64,000 nucleotides of DNA, from NCBI GenBank assembly GCA_902777325.1, contig CACYTH010000001.1, positions 1 to 64,000 on the forward strand. Direction: 5' to 3'. A program made the position numbers and the translations under genes. Shown in pieces: positions 1 through 9,482 of the stretch (position 1 is the stretch's first letter; the number at the start of each line of letters is the position of its first letter). Source of the stretch: an uncultured Coriobacteriaceae bacterium (GTDB lineage: Bacteria; Actinomycetota; Coriobacteriia; Coriobacteriales; Atopobiaceae). The notes under the pieces are model-generated. The model did not search any database. It saw only the letters and a program-made list of their open reading frames with translations, and had not been told where the DNA came from.

Positions 1-1082
1 CCACCGGCGCCGCCTTCACGGGCTGGGTCATCACCGGCGGCAAGACCTACTACTTCAGGCCGACGGACTACCGCGCCGCAAGGTACAGCAACAAGCTCCA
101 CGGCAGGGACGGCACCCAGCGCAACTACTACTTCAACGGCGCCGGCGCCATGCAGACTGGCTTTGTTACATTTGGTGATGGCACCAAGAGCTACTACGAC
201 CCCGAGGCCGGCAAGACGTACGGCGCTGCTGTCACCGGCTGGAAGACCATCTCCGGCAAGACCTACTACTTCCAGCCGACCAACCTGCGCGCGGCAAGGT
301 GGACGCAGAACGGGATCATCGGCCCGGACAAGAAGGAGCACGACTACTACTTCAACAGCCAGGGAGCCATGATGACGAATGTCATCATTTGGAACAAGGG
401 TGATGCCAGGCTGTATGGATCCAATGGCGAGAGAGTCTTGGGCGGCTGGGCGACCATAGGTGATGACAAGTACTATGTGCGTAATGGTGAGCTCGTCCAG
501 TACAGGCAGACGATTGGTGGCAACAGATACTACTTCGTCGGCAACACCCGAAAGATGTTCCGCGGTTGGCTCTACTTTTCCTCCGAGAGCATATGGGCCT
601 ATTTCGATGAGACCACCGGTGTCGAGACGACTCGCCTAAAGGTCGATATCGGGGCGGATACAATCCGGACCATTGAGAAGTACCTGGGCTGGGCGGTCGA
701 CATCGCCAACGACGAGAGCCACGGGTATAGCCAATATACGCGCTGGGGGCCTGACTATGACTGCTCCTCCCTCGTCATCAGCGCTCTCAGGGCAGCCGGC
801 TTGGCTACCGGAAGCGCATCCTACACGGGAGATATGCGTTCGAACCTGACTGCCAGGGGTTGGGTGTGGATGACGGACCTGAGCAAGATCCGTCGCGGAG
901 ACATCCTGCTCAACGAGCAAACCCACACTGCCTTCTATCTGGGAAACGGAAAGCAGCTTGCGGCACGTATCGCAGAGACTGGTGGCATACATGGAAGGAC
1001 CGGCGATCAGACCGGTAGGGAGATTTGCATCCACGACTATGTCGCCAGTAAGTGGCACGACGGATTCCTCAGACTTGTGTAG
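1..1082 (+). CDS. Cell-wall-binding repeat protein with C-terminal phage-type peptidoglycan amidase (5' end outside window)
   Basis: The frame is open from the first bases of the window, so only the C-terminal part (about 359 residues) is visible. The N-terminal two thirds are aromatic cell-wall-binding repeats of the choline/glucan-binding type (TYYF, NYYFN, KYYV, RYYFVG), which normally dock a secreted protein on wall polymer. From about codon 220 of the visible part a cysteine peptidase-like domain follows. It has a YDCSSLV motif (probable catalytic Cys) and a THTAFYLG motif (probable catalytic His), the arrangement of the NlpC/P60-related Amidase_5 family of phage endolysins such as Dp-1 Pal. 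The likely role is cleavage of peptidoglycan at the cell surface. The amidase half uses more AGA/AGG and AT-rich codons than the repeat half, which may reflect domain capture. A hairpin terminator follows the stop. The family call is from motifs only; the substrate bond is unknown. Confidence 0.8.
   Translation, partial: TGAAFTGWVITGGKTYYFRPTDYRAARYSNKLHGRDGTQRNYYFNGAGAMQTGFVTFGDGTKSYYDPEAGKTYGAAVTGWKTISGKTYYFQPTNLRAARWTQNGIIGPDKKEHDYYFNSQGAMMTNVIIWNKGDARLYGSNGERVLGGWATIGDDKYYVRNGELVQYRQTIGGNRYYFVGNTRKMFRGWLYFSSESIWAYFDETTGVETTRLKVDIGADTIRTIEKYLGWAVDIANDESHGYSQYTRWGPDYDCSSLVISALRAAGLATGSASYTGDMRSNLTARGWVWMTDLSKIRRGDILLNEQTHTAFYLGNGKQLAARIAETGGIHGRTGDQTGREICIHDYVASKWHDGFLRLV
20..375 (+). repeat. 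Tandem cell-wall-binding repeat visible at DNA level, 216-bp period
   Basis: The bases encoding GGKTYYFRPT near position 35-65 recur 216 bp later as SGKTYYFQPT, with long identical DNA stretches such as gcaagacctactacttc. Each unit is 72 codons: TGW, KTYYF, RAAR, YYFN and GAM blocks. The second copy decays after about 375. DNA-level identity suggests recent duplication or gene conversion of the wall-binding module. Confidence 0.7.
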
Positions 1083-1093
1083 ATGCCCGGCAT

Positions 1094-1118
1094 CGGTTCT
1101 GAAGGTCTGACAGAACCG
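1094..1118 (+). other. Perfect 8-bp hairpin just after the amidase gene
   Basis: CGGTTCTG at 1094-1101 pairs perfectly with CAGAACCG at 1111-1118 around a 9-base loop, 11 bases after the stop. It has no T-run, so it may protect the mRNA 3' end or pause polymerase ahead of the terminator at 1125-1193. Confidence 0.5.
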
Positions 1119-1124
1119 CACATA

Positions 1125-1193
1125 GCAAGGCAACGCCGACGACCACATTGCGCCTCATCCGTAGGCGCGGTGGTTGTAGGCGTTGCCTTTTGC
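1125..1193 (+). terminator. Rho-independent terminator of the amidase gene
   Basis: The left arm GCAAGGCAACGCCGACGACC pairs with the right arm GGTTGTAGGCGTTGCCTTTTGC, with an inner GCGCC/GGCGC stem, and the right arm runs into TTTT. The T-run is on the + strand only. Confidence 0.75.
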
Positions 1194-1269
1194 CTGCACT
1201 TCAGCAGCTAGAGGGACCTCGATGACTCTAGGGCCAACCTGCTAACCTTACCGCCTTTGCACGGGCGTG

Positions 1270-3822
1270 CTAAATGGCGACGATGTTGACCAGACGACCC
1301 GGTACGACGATGACCTTCTTGACGTCCTTGCCCTCGATCCAGCTGGCAACGGCCTCGCGACCGGCAGCCTCCAGCTCGTCCTTGCTGGCGTCGGCCGGCA
1401 CCTGGATGCGGGCGCGGAGCTTGCCCTTGACCTGCACCGCGATCTCGACCGTCTGGGCCTTGGCGGCCTCCTCGGAGAACTCCGGCCACGGCTCGTCGTA
1501 GACCGAGCCCTCGAGGCCGAGGGCCGCATGGTAGAGCTCCTCGCCCCAGTGCGGGCAGATCGGCGAGAGCATGGCCACAAGCACGCGGGCAACGACCGCG
1601 CAGAGCGCCGCGTCACGGGAGCCCTCGGCAACCTTGTTGAGGTAGCCACTGGCGTCGTTGACGAGCTCCATCACGGCAGAGATGGCCGTGTTGAACTGGC
1701 CGCGGTCGAAGTCGGCCGTGCACTTGAGGCCCATCTCGTTCATGCGGCGGTAGAGCTCGGCGCCTGCTGCGTCGAGCGCCTTGACGTCGAGCGCTGCGTT
1801 CGCGTCAGCGCTCTGGGCGAGGCCCCAGACGGTGCGCCAGGCACGCTTGATGAAGCGGTTGGCTCCGGCCACGACCTCCTCGTCCCAGTTGAAGTCCTTC
1901 TCGGACGGGGCGATGAACAGGATGGCGAGGCGCATGGTATCTGCGCCATAAGGCCCGATGACGCTCGAGGGAGGCACCACGTTGCCCTTTGACTTGCTCA
2001 TGGTGTCGCCGTTGGCGTCCTTGACCATGCCCTGGCAGAGCAGGTTGGTGAAGGGCTCGTCGATGTCGATCATGCCAAGGTCGCGCATGACCTTGGTCCA
2101 GAAGCGCGAGTAGAGCAGGTGCAGGATGGCGTGCTCGATGCCGCCGATGTAGTTGTCGACGCCCATCCAGTGGTCGACGGCGCTCTTGGAGAAGGGCAGC
2201 TCGTCGTTGTGGGGGTCGCAGTAGCGCAGGAAGTACCAGCTGGAGCAGGTGAAGGTGTCCATGGTGTCGGTGATGCGCTTGGCCGGCTTGCCGCACTTGG
2301 GGCAGGTGGTCTCGTAGAACGGCGCATACTCGGCCAGCGTCTCGCCGGCGCCGAGGTCGAGGTCCTCGGGCAGGGTGACGGGCAGCTGGTCATACGGAAC
2401 GGGCACGTCGCCGCAGCAGTCGCAGTGGATCATCGGGATGGGGTTGCCCCAGTAGCGCTGGCGGCTGATGAGCCAGTCACGCAGGCGGAACTGCACCTTG
2501 GAGCGGCCGATGCCGCGCTCGCCCAGGTAGCCGATGATAGCGTCGACGGCCTCGGAGTGCTTGCCGCCCTTCATGCCGGTGAAGGGGCCGGACTGGATGA
2601 GGTAGCCCTCGGCCACCATGGCGTGATCCCAGTCGACGTTGGTGACGACCATGTTCTGCTCGTCCTTGAGCTGCTCGTAGAGCGGATCGTCCTTCTCGGC
2701 GATGATGGGCGGGATGTCCAAGCCGTACTTGCGGGCGAAGTCGAAGTCGCGCTGGTCGCCGCAGGGCACGCCCATGACGGCGCCGGTGCCGTAGTCGAGC
2801 AGGATGTAGTCTGCGACCCAGATGGGCAGCGGCTTTCCGGTGAGCGGGTTGATCACGTAGCGGCCGGTGAAGACGCCGTGCTTCTCGCGCTCGGAGCCCT
2901 GGCGGTCGACGGAGGAGACCTGCTCCACGCTCTTCTTGAGGGCGAGGTAGTCGGCCTCGTGCTCGGTGCCGGCAACCAGCTCGGCGGCAAGCGCGCTCTC
3001 GGGCGGCAGCAGGAAGAAGGTGGTGCCGTAGAGCGTGTCGGGACGCGTGGTGAAGACGGTGATCAGGCGGTCGGTGGGCGTCACGCCGTCGACGTCGGCC
3101 AGGGCGAAGTCGATCTCGGCGCCCTCGGAGCGACCGATCCAGTTGCGCTGCTGGGCCTTGACGTTCTCGGGCCAACCGGTCAGCTGGTCGAGGTCATCGA
3201 GCAGCTCCTGGGCGTAGTCGGTGATCTTGAGGTACCACTGGGAAAGCTCGCGCTTCTCGGGCACCGAGCCGCAGCGCCAGCACTTGCCATCGACGACCTG
3301 CTCGTTTGCGAGCACGGTGTTGCAGCTGGGGCACCAGTTGACCGGGGAGGTCGCGCGGTACGCCAGGCCCTTCTCCCACATCTTGAGGAAGGCCCACTGG
3401 CCCCACTTGTAGTACTCGGGGTCGCACGTGCGCACCAGGCGGTCGTAGTCGTAGCTGAAGCCCATGCGCTTCATGGTGGCGATGGCCTGGTCCATGTTCT
3501 TGTACGTCCAGGCGCCAGCCTGGGTGTTGTGCTTGATGGCCGCGTTCTCGGCGGGAAGGCCGAAGGCGTCGAAGCCCATGGGATGGAGCACCTCGAAGCC
3601 GCGCATGCGGGCCTGGCGTGCCATGGCGTCGCCGATGGTGTAGTTGCGCGCGTGGCCCATGTGCAGGTCGCCCGAGGGATACGGGAACATCTCGAGGACG
3701 TACTTCTTGGGGCGGTCGGAGTCCTCGCGCGCCTTGAACGTCTCCTGATCCTCCCAAACCTTCTGCCACTTGGTCTCGATAGCCTCGGCATCGTATGCCG
3801 GAATGGTCTTCTCGTCTGCCAC
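1270..3822 (-). CDS. leuS: Leucine--tRNA ligase
   Basis: Charges tRNA-Leu with leucine in the cytoplasm. The protein of 850 residues has the class I HIGH signature as HMGH (residues about 54-57), a zinc-type CWRCG segment, the CP1 editing domain with TTRPDT, and the KMSKS loop as TMSKS in [10 protein letters not shown]. Length fits bacterial LeuRS. I place the start at the GTG at 3822, which gives [11 protein letters not shown] and has AGAAAGG upstream; another in-frame GTG at 3846 has no ribosome binding site. The gene stands alone, divergent from the MFS gene. No T-box is visible in its leader, unlike ileS in this window. Confidence 0.97.
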   Translation of the reverse strand: MADEKTIPAYDAEAIETKWQKVWEDQETFKAREDSDRPKKYVLEMFPYPSGDLHMGHARNYTIGDAMARQARMRGFEVLHPMGFDAFGLPAENAAIKHNTQAGAWTYKNMDQAIATMKRMGFSYDYDRLVRTCDPEYYKWGQWAFLKMWEKGLAYRATSPVNWCPSCNTVLANEQVVDGKCWRCGSVPEKRELSQWYLKITDYAQELLDDLDQLTGWPENVKAQQRNWIGRSEGAEIDFALADVDGVTPTDRLITVFTTRPDTLYGTTFFLLPPESALAAELVAGTEHEADYLALKKSVEQVSSVDRQGSEREKHGVFTGRYVINPLTGKPLPIWVADYILLDYGTGAVMGVPCGDQRDFDFARKYGLDIPPIIAEKDDPLYEQLKDEQNMVVTNVDWDHAMVAEGYLIQSGPFTGMKGGKHSEAVDAIIGYLGERGIGRSKVQFRLRDWLISRQRYWGNPIPMIHCDCCGDVPVPYDQLPVTLPEDLDLGAGETLAEYAPFYETTCPKCGKPAKRITDTMDTFTCSSWYFLRYCDPHNDELPFSKSAVDHWMGVDNYIGGIEHAILHLLYSRFWTKVMRDLGMIDIDEPFTNLLCQGMVKDANGDTMSKSKGNVVPPSSVIGPYGADTMRLAILFIAPSEKDFNWDEEVVAGANRFIKRAWRTVWGLAQSADANAALDVKALDAAGAELYRRMNEMGLKCTADFDRGQFNTAISAVMELVNDASGYLNKVAEGSRDAALCAVVARVLVAMLSPICPHWGEELYHAALGLEGSVYDEPWPEFSEEAAKAQTVEIAVQVKGKLRARIQVPADASKDELEAAGREAVASWIEGKDVKKVIVVPGRLVNIVAI

Positions 3823-3890
3823 GGGGTTGCCTTTCTGTCGTGCCACGGCACCCGAACTGCCGCGGCATCATTGTTCCGCACAATTTTCTA

Positions 3891-3896
3891 AGTATA
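3891..3896 (-). promoter_or_regulatory. Possible -10 box of leuS
   Basis: On the minus strand the hexamer TATACT lies about 70 bases before the leuS start. The best -35 candidate (TTGGGC) is 19 bases away, which is too long, so the assignment is tentative. The rest of the 3823-4101 gap holds no other clear element. Confidence 0.3.
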
Positions 3897-4101
3897 GCCC
3901 AGTGTCCACCCCGCTGCCCAAAGGCAACAAGGCGGACACGAGAATCTCGGGGCATATGCGCCTCTTCTGCGTGTCATGCGTGCCATATCCTGACCACCTG
4001 CCGATTGACGGGTATAGGCACACGCTGCATGGCCGATGGGCCAAGGAGCGTGCATGTTACCATTGCTGCTTGTAAGTGTGCGTTTTGGAGGAGGGGACGC
4101 A

Positions 4102-5316
4102 ATGAATCTCAAGTATCTGAATGCCCGCTATGCGCTGGCAAACGTCGGCTTCATGCTGCTTGTGGCAGGCTCTCTGGGCTTTGCCTACAACTACCTGAGC
4201 CAGAGCGGCTTTGAGGCGGGCACCATCGGAACCACCATGTCGATCGTCTCGCTCGCCGGCGTCTTCATCGGCCCGGCCGCAGGAGACATCGTCGACCGCT
4301 CGAAGAAGATCACCCAGAAGAGCTTCATCACCGGGGCGATGGCAGTCTGCGTCGTCATGTCCGCGCTGCTTCTGGCCGTCCCCTCGGGGTCCTTCCTCAT
4401 CCTGCCGATCATCGTCATCGCGTTTGCCGCCTCGACCGTCGGCATGCCGCTGCTCAACGGCATGGCATTCATCTACGAGAAGGCCGGCGGGGTCATCAAC
4501 TATGGTCTCTGCCGCGGCATCGGCTCTGCCGCCTACGCGGTCGGATCCAACGTCGTGGGAAGGCTCTGGGGCACGTTCGGGCGCAACACCCTGCCCATCT
4601 GGGTGATTCTCGGCGCGATACTCACCGCCATCGCCATCAACCTGATGCCGGATGCGCCCAAGGAGCTCGCCAAGGAGGGCCAAAGCGAGCAGCCCGCCGA
4701 GCCGACCGAGCAGATCTCGGTCCTGCAGTTCTTCGGCAAGTACCCCAAGACCGTCGTCGTCATCGTGGCGCTGGTGCTCCTGTACTTCTGCCACAACGTC
4801 TTCAACACGTACCTCGGCGCCGTACTGGGCAACATCATGAAGGGCAGCAGCAACGAGGAGATCGCCGCAGTCCAGGGCAACGCCCTGTTCATCCAGGCGA
4901 TGGTGGAGCTGCCCACCATGTTCGGGTTCGCCCTCATCCTCAAGAAGCTCACGGTCAACCAGGTGATGGCCATCTCGTCGATCTTCTACTCGATCAAGCA
5001 CGTCGTCCTGCTCCTGGCGAGCAACATCCCCATGTTCTACGCCGGCATGATCTTGCAGATGCTCTCCTACGCCGCGCTGACCCCTGCCGTCGTGTACTAC
5101 GCCAACCAGCAGGTCAATGAGGAGGACCGCAACAAGGGCCAGGCCGTCTTCGGCACGTCCAACACCGTGGGCGGACTCTTGGCGAGCTTCGTCGGCGGAT
5201 GGATCTTCCAGCTGCTCTCGGTCAAGACAGGCCTCGCCGTCGCCGTCGCGGCCTCCATCGTCGGCACCATCCTCATGGTCATCGGCACGATCGCCACGAA
5301 GGAGAAGAAAGCCTAG
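4102..5316 (+). CDS. MFS transporter, LacY-like/MFS_1_like type
   Basis: A 404-residue integral membrane protein with about 12 hydrophobic segments, typical of the major facilitator superfamily; loop 2-3 carries the DIVDRSKK version of the MFS signature. Overall layout resembles the oligosaccharide:H+ symporter group, so a sugar or glycoside is a reasonable guess for the substrate, but no residue here proves it. The start is the ATG at 4102, which gives MNLKYLNARYAL and follows a strong GGAGGAGGGG ribosome binding site. An upstream in-frame ATG at 4036 would add a non-conserved tail. The gene is monocistronic, divergent from leuS and convergent with the IMP dehydrogenase gene, with hairpins between the two stops. 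Confidence 0.85.
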   Translation: MNLKYLNARYALANVGFMLLVAGSLGFAYNYLSQSGFEAGTIGTTMSIVSLAGVFIGPAAGDIVDRSKKITQKSFITGAMAVCVVMSALLLAVPSGSFLILPIIVIAFAASTVGMPLLNGMAFIYEKAGGVINYGLCRGIGSAAYAVGSNVVGRLWGTFGRNTLPIWVILGAILTAIAINLMPDAPKELAKEGQSEQPAEPTEQISVLQFFGKYPKTVVVIVALVLLYFCHNVFNTYLGAVLGNIMKGSSNEEIAAVQGNALFIQAMVELPTMFGFALILKKLTVNQVMAISSIFYSIKHVVLLLASNIPMFYAGMILQMLSYAALTPAVVYYANQQVNEEDRNKGQAVFGTSNTVGGLLASFVGGWIFQLLSVKTGLAVAVAASIVGTILMVIGTIATKEKKA

Positions 5317-5373
5317 CCCGCACGAACGAGCAGAGCTTTGCGGTTTGGGGATACTCCCCTATCCGCAAAAGAG

Positions 5374-5408
5374 AAGCGGCCTCCCGTCATCTGGCGGGAG
5401 GCCGCTTT
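5374..5408 (+). terminator. Terminator hairpin after the MFS gene
   Basis: AAGCGGCCTCCCG pairs with CGGGAGGCCGCTT around an 8-base loop, a perfect 13-bp stem followed by only three T residues. It lies between convergent genes and may serve both strands. Confidence 0.65.
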
Positions 5409-5410
5409 CG

Positions 5411-5443
5411 GTGACACACTAACTCCCCGGGAGTTTGTGTGTC
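5411..5443 (-). terminator. Hairpin at the 3' end of the IMP dehydrogenase gene
   Basis: TGACACAC and ACTCC on the left arm pair with GGAGT and GTGTGTCA on the right arm, giving a long near-perfect stem 9 bases after the stop. There is no T-run, so it is terminator-like rather than a classic terminator. Confidence 0.45.
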
Positions 5444-5452
5444 AGTCTTGTC

Positions 5453-6970
5453 TTAGGCGCGGAAGTTGATGCCGTCGGGGTTGGAGTCCTTGAGCATGAC
5501 GTCGTGCGCACCGCCCTCGACGAGCGACGTGGCCGAGACGAGCGTGAGCTTGGCCTTCTCGCGCAGCTCGCACAGGTCGAGCGCGCCGCAGTTGCACATG
5601 GTGTGGATGACCTTGGTGAGCGAGCCCTGGACGTTCTCCTTGAGCGGGCCCGCGTAGGGCACGTAGGAGTCGACGCCCTCGACAAAGCTGAGGTTGGTCT
5701 TGCCGCCCAGGTCATAGCGCTGCCAGTTGCGGGCGCGCGCGGAGCCCTCGCCCCAGTACTCCTTGACGTAGGAGCCGTTGACGGAAAGGCGGCGCGTGGG
5801 GCTCTCGTCAAAGCGGGCGAAGTAGCGGCCCAGCATGAGGAAGTCGGCGCCCATGGCCAGGGCAAGCGTCATGTGGTAGTCGTACACGATGCCACCGTCG
5901 GAGCAGACTGGCACGTAGATGCCCGTCTCCTCGAAGTAGCGGTCGCGCTCGGCGCAGACGTCGATCAGCGCGGACGCCTGGCCGCGGCCGATGCCCTTCT
6001 GCTCGCGCGTGATGCAGATGGAGCCGCCGCCGATGCCCACCTTGACGAAGTCGGCACCGCACTCGGCCAGGTAGCGGAAGCCCTCGGCATCGACCACGTT
6101 GCCGGCACCGACCTTGACGGCGTCGCCGTAGTTCTCGCGGATCCAGTCGATGGTGAGCTTCTGCCACTCGGAGTAGCCCTCGGAGGAGTCGATGCACAGC
6201 ACGTCCGCACCGGCCTCGAGCAGCTTGGGGACGCGCGTGGCGTAGTCACGGGTGTTGATGCCCGCGCCGACGATGTAGCGCTTGTGCTCGTCGAGCAGCT
6301 CGAGCGGGTTGGACTTGTGGGAGTCGTAGTCCTTGCGGAAGACGATGGCGACAAGGCGGTTGTCCTTGTCCACGATGGGCAGCGCGTTGAGCTTGTGCTC
6401 CCAGATGATGTCGTTGCAGTCGTGCAGGCTGGTCTCGTCGCTGGCAACAACCAGGCGCTCGCGCGGGGTCATGAACTCCTCGACGCGACGGTCGAGGGGA
6501 TCGCGGCTCGGTCGCCAGTCGCGGCTGGTGACGATGCCGAGCAGGTGGCCGTGGCTCGTGCCGTCGTCGGTGACGGGCATGGTGGAGTAGCCGGTCTGCT
6601 CCTTGAGGTCCATGACCTGCTCGAGGGTCATGTCAGGAGTCAGGTTGACGGCGGAGACGACGAAGCCCGCCTTGGTGGACTTGACCTCGCGGACCATGGC
6701 GGCCTCGTCCTCGGCGCTCTGGGAGCCGTAGATGAAGGAGACGCCGCCCTCCTGGGCCAGGGCGATGGCCAGGCGCGTGCCGGAGACCGACTGCATGATG
6801 GCCGAGACCATGGGGATGTTGAGGGTGATGGGGCTCTGTTCGCCGCGCTTGAACTTGACCAGCGGGGTCTTGAGCGAGACGTTGGACGGGATGTTCTCAG
6901 CCGAGGAGTATCCGGGAACGAGCAGGTACTCGGAGAAAGTGTGGGACTCCCCCTCAAAGAATGTTGCCAT
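5453..6970 (-). CDS. guaB: IMP dehydrogenase
   Basis: Oxidises IMP to XMP with NAD+, the first committed step of GTP synthesis. The 505-residue protein is a TIM barrel interrupted by a CBS-pair (Bateman) segment at about residues 105-215. The IMPDH signature [12 protein letters not shown] is intact, with catalytic Cys at about 319. The following loop reads [10 protein letters not shown] rather than the AGVG-P-Q loop of the textbook enzyme; the whole protein, from its [12 protein letters not shown] start, recalls the IMPDH type of Lachnospiraceae and other clostridia. The start ATG at 6970 has AAGGAGGA 8 bases upstream. An extended -10 promoter lies at 7037-7045, so the gene is its own transcription unit. 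Confidence 0.93.
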   Translation of the reverse strand: MATFFEGESHTFSEYLLVPGYSSAENIPSNVSLKTPLVKFKRGEQSPITLNIPMVSAIMQSVSGTRLAIALAQEGGVSFIYGSQSAEDEAAMVREVKSTKAGFVVSAVNLTPDMTLEQVMDLKEQTGYSTMPVTDDGTSHGHLLGIVTSRDWRPSRDPLDRRVEEFMTPRERLVVASDETSLHDCNDIIWEHKLNALPIVDKDNRLVAIVFRKDYDSHKSNPLELLDEHKRYIVGAGINTRDYATRVPKLLEAGADVLCIDSSEGYSEWQKLTIDWIRENYGDAVKVGAGNVVDAEGFRYLAECGADFVKVGIGGGSICITREQKGIGRGQASALIDVCAERDRYFEETGIYVPVCSDGGIVYDYHMTLALAMGADFLMLGRYFARFDESPTRRLSVNGSYVKEYWGEGSARARNWQRYDLGGKTNLSFVEGVDSYVPYAGPLKENVQGSLTKVIHTMCNCGALDLCELREKAKLTLVSATSLVEGGAHDVMLKDSNPDGINFRA

Positions 6971-7036
6971 GCAGTCCTCCTTGAGTCTGTGACCGTTCGG
7001 CGATTAACGCCTACGCCTCACCGAATATTTTCAATG

Positions 7037-7045
7037 ATTGTAGCA
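7037..7045 (-). promoter_or_regulatory. Extended -10 promoter of guaB
   Basis: On the minus strand TGCTACAAT matches the extended -10 consensus TGnTATAAT. It sits about 67 bases upstream of the guaB start in an AT-rich stretch. No good -35 hexamer is seen, as expected for extended -10 promoters. Confidence 0.55.
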
Positions 7046-7132
7046 AAAACGCTTTGTTGGAACATCAATGCATTCAGGTTCACGAGTAGCACAGAGCTTA
7101 CGGTAAGACACCTGCGCAAGAGCGCCACGGCA

Positions 7133-8422
7133 CTAGTCCCCCGCACCCATTACCTCGTCGAAGCTGACCGCGATGTCGTGCTTGGTGGGCACCCACTCCA
7201 CCTTCTTGAAGAACGCCACCACGCCGATGGGCACGTAGGTGAGCATGAACAGCGGGAAGGTGAAGAGGTTGGAGATGATGCGCGTGCGGCGGGCGTGGAT
7301 GTGGGCACGCTCGACCACCGTGGTGAGCAACCCCATGAAGAAGAACGTCACGTACGCGCCGATGACCAGCATGACGAGCGAGCCGACTGCCATGGAGAGC
7401 TCCGAGGCCGTGGCGATGAAACCGTGGCTGAGGGAGCCTATCACCAGGTAGGACAGGTTGACCGCGGCGGAGACAAGCGTGAGCAGGATTCCCGGCGCGA
7501 TAGTCATGAGCATGTCGTAGGCGGCAAAGCGGCCCTGCGCCACGGCCTTGACAAGATCGGAGCCGTAGCTGAAGAAGATCTGGTAGAAGCCCTTCGTCCA
7601 GCGCATGCGCTGCACCCACGACGCCTTGAACGTGACCGGCTGCTCGTCGAAGAACTCCGCCGGCGCGTATCCGATCTGGATGTTGTGGATGCTGCAGAAG
7701 GTGGAGAACTGGATGTCCTCGGTCAGGGTGTGGAAGTCCCAGCCATGCATGCCGCGCACGATCTTGGACGAGACGAGCCAGCCGGAGCCTGAGATGGCGC
7801 AGCTGGTGCCGTTCATCATGCGCACGTTGTTGAGGAAGCGCGCCTCGCGCAGGTACCACAGGGCAGAGCCCGCGCTGATCCAGCTGGAGTCGAAGTTCTT
7901 GGAGTTGCGATAGCTGGTGCATACGAGGTAGCCGGCGTCAAAGGCGTCGTTCATGATCTCGGTGTAGTCCGGCGACAGGACGTTGTCGGCGTCCATCACG
8001 AAGAAGCCCTCGTAGATGTCGCCGTACTCGTTGAGGATGCGGTCGAAACCGTAGTCCATGACCCAGCTCTTGCCCTTGCGCGCGAGGTCGTTGCGCTCGT
8101 AGACGATGGCGCCGGCCTCGCGTGCCCTCTTGGCCGTCTCGTCGGTGCAGGCGTCGGCGACCACAAAGCAGTCGATGAGCTCGGCGGGGTAGTTCTGCTC
8201 CAGGATGGAGCGCACGAGGTTGGCGATGACCGCCTCCTCGTTGTGTGCCGCGATGAAGTAGGCGTAACGATGGCGAACCTTGGCCTTAGGCAGGCGAATG
8301 TTGCCCCTGACCAGGCTGATGACGATGTAGACCATCTGATAGAAGTAGGCGATGCTGAAGAGCAGGCCCACGAGATTGTTGAAGGCCACAATGGGCGACG
8401 CGCCCAGAAGGCTGAACTCCAT
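7133..8422 (-). CDS. Membrane GT2 glycosyltransferase (processive polysaccharide synthase type)
   Basis: A 429-residue family 2 glycosyltransferase. It has an N-terminal membrane segment (about residues 12-38), the GT-A core with VVADACTD (about 87-94), the DADN metal site (144-147), TED catalytic base (234-236) and QRMRW (271-275), the D,D,D,QxxRW set of processive synthases such as cellulose, hyaluronan and poly-GlcNAc synthases. Three or four C-terminal membrane helices follow (about 305-408). It probably makes and exports a cell-surface polysaccharide, but the sugar cannot be read from the sequence. It begins 3 bases after the RluA-family gene, so it is last in the ileS-lspA-rluA-GT transcription unit. 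Confidence 0.88.
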   Translation of the reverse strand: MEFSLLGASPIVAFNNLVGLLFSIAYFYQMVYIVISLVRGNIRLPKAKVRHRYAYFIAAHNEEAVIANLVRSILEQNYPAELIDCFVVADACTDETAKRAREAGAIVYERNDLARKGKSWVMDYGFDRILNEYGDIYEGFFVMDADNVLSPDYTEIMNDAFDAGYLVCTSYRNSKNFDSSWISAGSALWYLREARFLNNVRMMNGTSCAISGSGWLVSSKIVRGMHGWDFHTLTEDIQFSTFCSIHNIQIGYAPAEFFDEQPVTFKASWVQRMRWTKGFYQIFFSYGSDLVKAVAQGRFAAYDMLMTIAPGILLTLVSAAVNLSYLVIGSLSHGFIATASELSMAVGSLVMLVIGAYVTFFFMGLLTTVVERAHIHARRTRIISNLFTFPLFMLTYVPIGVVAFFKKVEWVPTKHDIAVSFDEVMGAGD

Positions 8423-8425
8423 ACG

Positions 8426-9481
8426 TCACTTCCCTAGAAGCTGCGGGCAGATCCGCTCCCCCACATCCGTGCGGCCCATGGAGGCCGATTCGATGCCTTT
8501 CAGTATACCGAGCAGGTCCTCCGGCAGCGTATCTCTACACGATATGCGCTCCCCCGTCACGGGATGGTCAAAGCTCACGCGCCAGGAGTGGAGGAACTGC
8601 CGGCGCAGGCCGCGATTGGCCCTCTCGTCCCCGCGCCCGTAGAGCGGGTCGCCCACGCAGGCGTGGTTGATGTGGCGCATGTGCACCCTGATCTGGTGGG
8701 TGCGTCCCGTGTAGAGGTGGCACTCCACCAGCGTGTATCCGTCATCGAAGCGGCCTGCCTCGAAGCGCTCCAGCACGCGGAAGGTGGTGATGGCCTCGCG
8801 CGCCAGCGGGTCGTCGGAGACCGCCATGCGCAGCCGGTCGCGCCTGCTCCTTGCGATGCCCGTCGTGATGGTGCCCTCGTTTGCGGCCACGTAGCCATGC
8901 ACCAGGGTGATGTAGCGGCGGTCGAGCGTGCGCAGGCGGATGAGGTCCTGGAGCGCGCGCTGCGTGTCGTCGTCCTTTGCCGCGAGCATGAGGCCAGTGG
9001 TGTCCATGTCCAGGCGATGGACGATGCCGGGCCTGTCCTCGCCCTGGAGCATCCCCAGGTGAGCGGCCCCGCAGTGTGCCACCAGGGCGTTTGCCAGCGT
9101 GTCGTCCACATGGCCCGGGCTGGGGTGGCACACCAGCCCCGCTTGCTTGGAGAGCACGATGAGGTGCTCGTCCTCATAGCGGATGTCCAGGGGGATGTCG
9201 GGGTTGGGGCGCAAGGCGCCCGTTGGCGCCGGCAGCTCGGGCAGGACGACCTGAATGCGGTCACCAAGCATCACACGCTCGGACTTGCTCGTCGCAGGTG
9301 TGGAGTTGATGCTCACCGCGCCGCCCTCGACGAGCTTGGCGCAGGCAGAGCGCGAGGGCATGCCGTCCCCGCCCGCAAGAAAGGCGTCGAGGCGCGAGCC
9401 GTCGCCCTCGGGGCCGACGAGCAGGTCGACCACGCGGCTCGGCCGTGCCAAAGCGATGTCGGGCACCTCGGCGTCCGACAT
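8426..9481 (-). CDS. RluA-family pseudouridine synthase (RluD-like)
   Basis: Isomerises uridine to pseudouridine in large-subunit rRNA. The 351-residue protein has an N-terminal S4 RNA-binding domain (about residues 28-80) and the RluA catalytic motif GIVHRLDMDTTG with the nucleophilic Asp at about 158. The order lspA then RluA-like synthase is common in Gram-positive bacteria. I place the start at the ATG at 9481 (MSDAEVPD), separated from the lspA stop by one base and preceded by GGGGAG; an in-frame upstream start would overlap lspA. RluD-like is likely from the S4 domain, but the exact target uridines are not deducible. Confidence 0.92.
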   Translation of the reverse strand: MSDAEVPDIALARPSRVVDLLVGPEGDGSRLDAFLAGGDGMPSRSACAKLVEGGAVSINSTPATSKSERVMLGDRIQVVLPELPAPTGALRPNPDIPLDIRYEDEHLIVLSKQAGLVCHPSPGHVDDTLANALVAHCGAAHLGMLQGEDRPGIVHRLDMDTTGLMLAAKDDDTQRALQDLIRLRTLDRRYITLVHGYVAANEGTITTGIARSRRDRLRMAVSDDPLAREAITTFRVLERFEAGRFDDGYTLVECHLYTGRTHQIRVHMRHINHACVGDPLYGRGDERANRGLRRQFLHSWRVSFDHPVTGERISCRDTLPEDLLGILKGIESASMGRTDVGERICPQLLGK

Positions 9482-9482
9482 G

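Noticed and set aside
1..1082. A prophage boundary at the left edge, because of the lysin-type domain
   Set aside because: The wall-binding repeats are typical of host surface proteins and no other phage gene is in the window.
2119..3891. A 590-codon + strand frame opposite leuS
   Set aside because: It is the antisense of a conserved synthetase with low-complexity Val/Gly/Leu content and no start signals.
3823..4101. A possible T-box before leuS
   Set aside because: No GGTGGTAC-type T-box sequence, specifier stem or terminator was found on the minus strand.
5435..7792. A 785-codon open frame on the + strand across guaB and the glycosyltransferase gene
   Set aside because: It runs opposite to two well-supported genes, is full of Val/Gly/Ala/Asp/Leu typical of antisense frames in GC-rich DNA, and has no ribosome binding site or recognisable domain.
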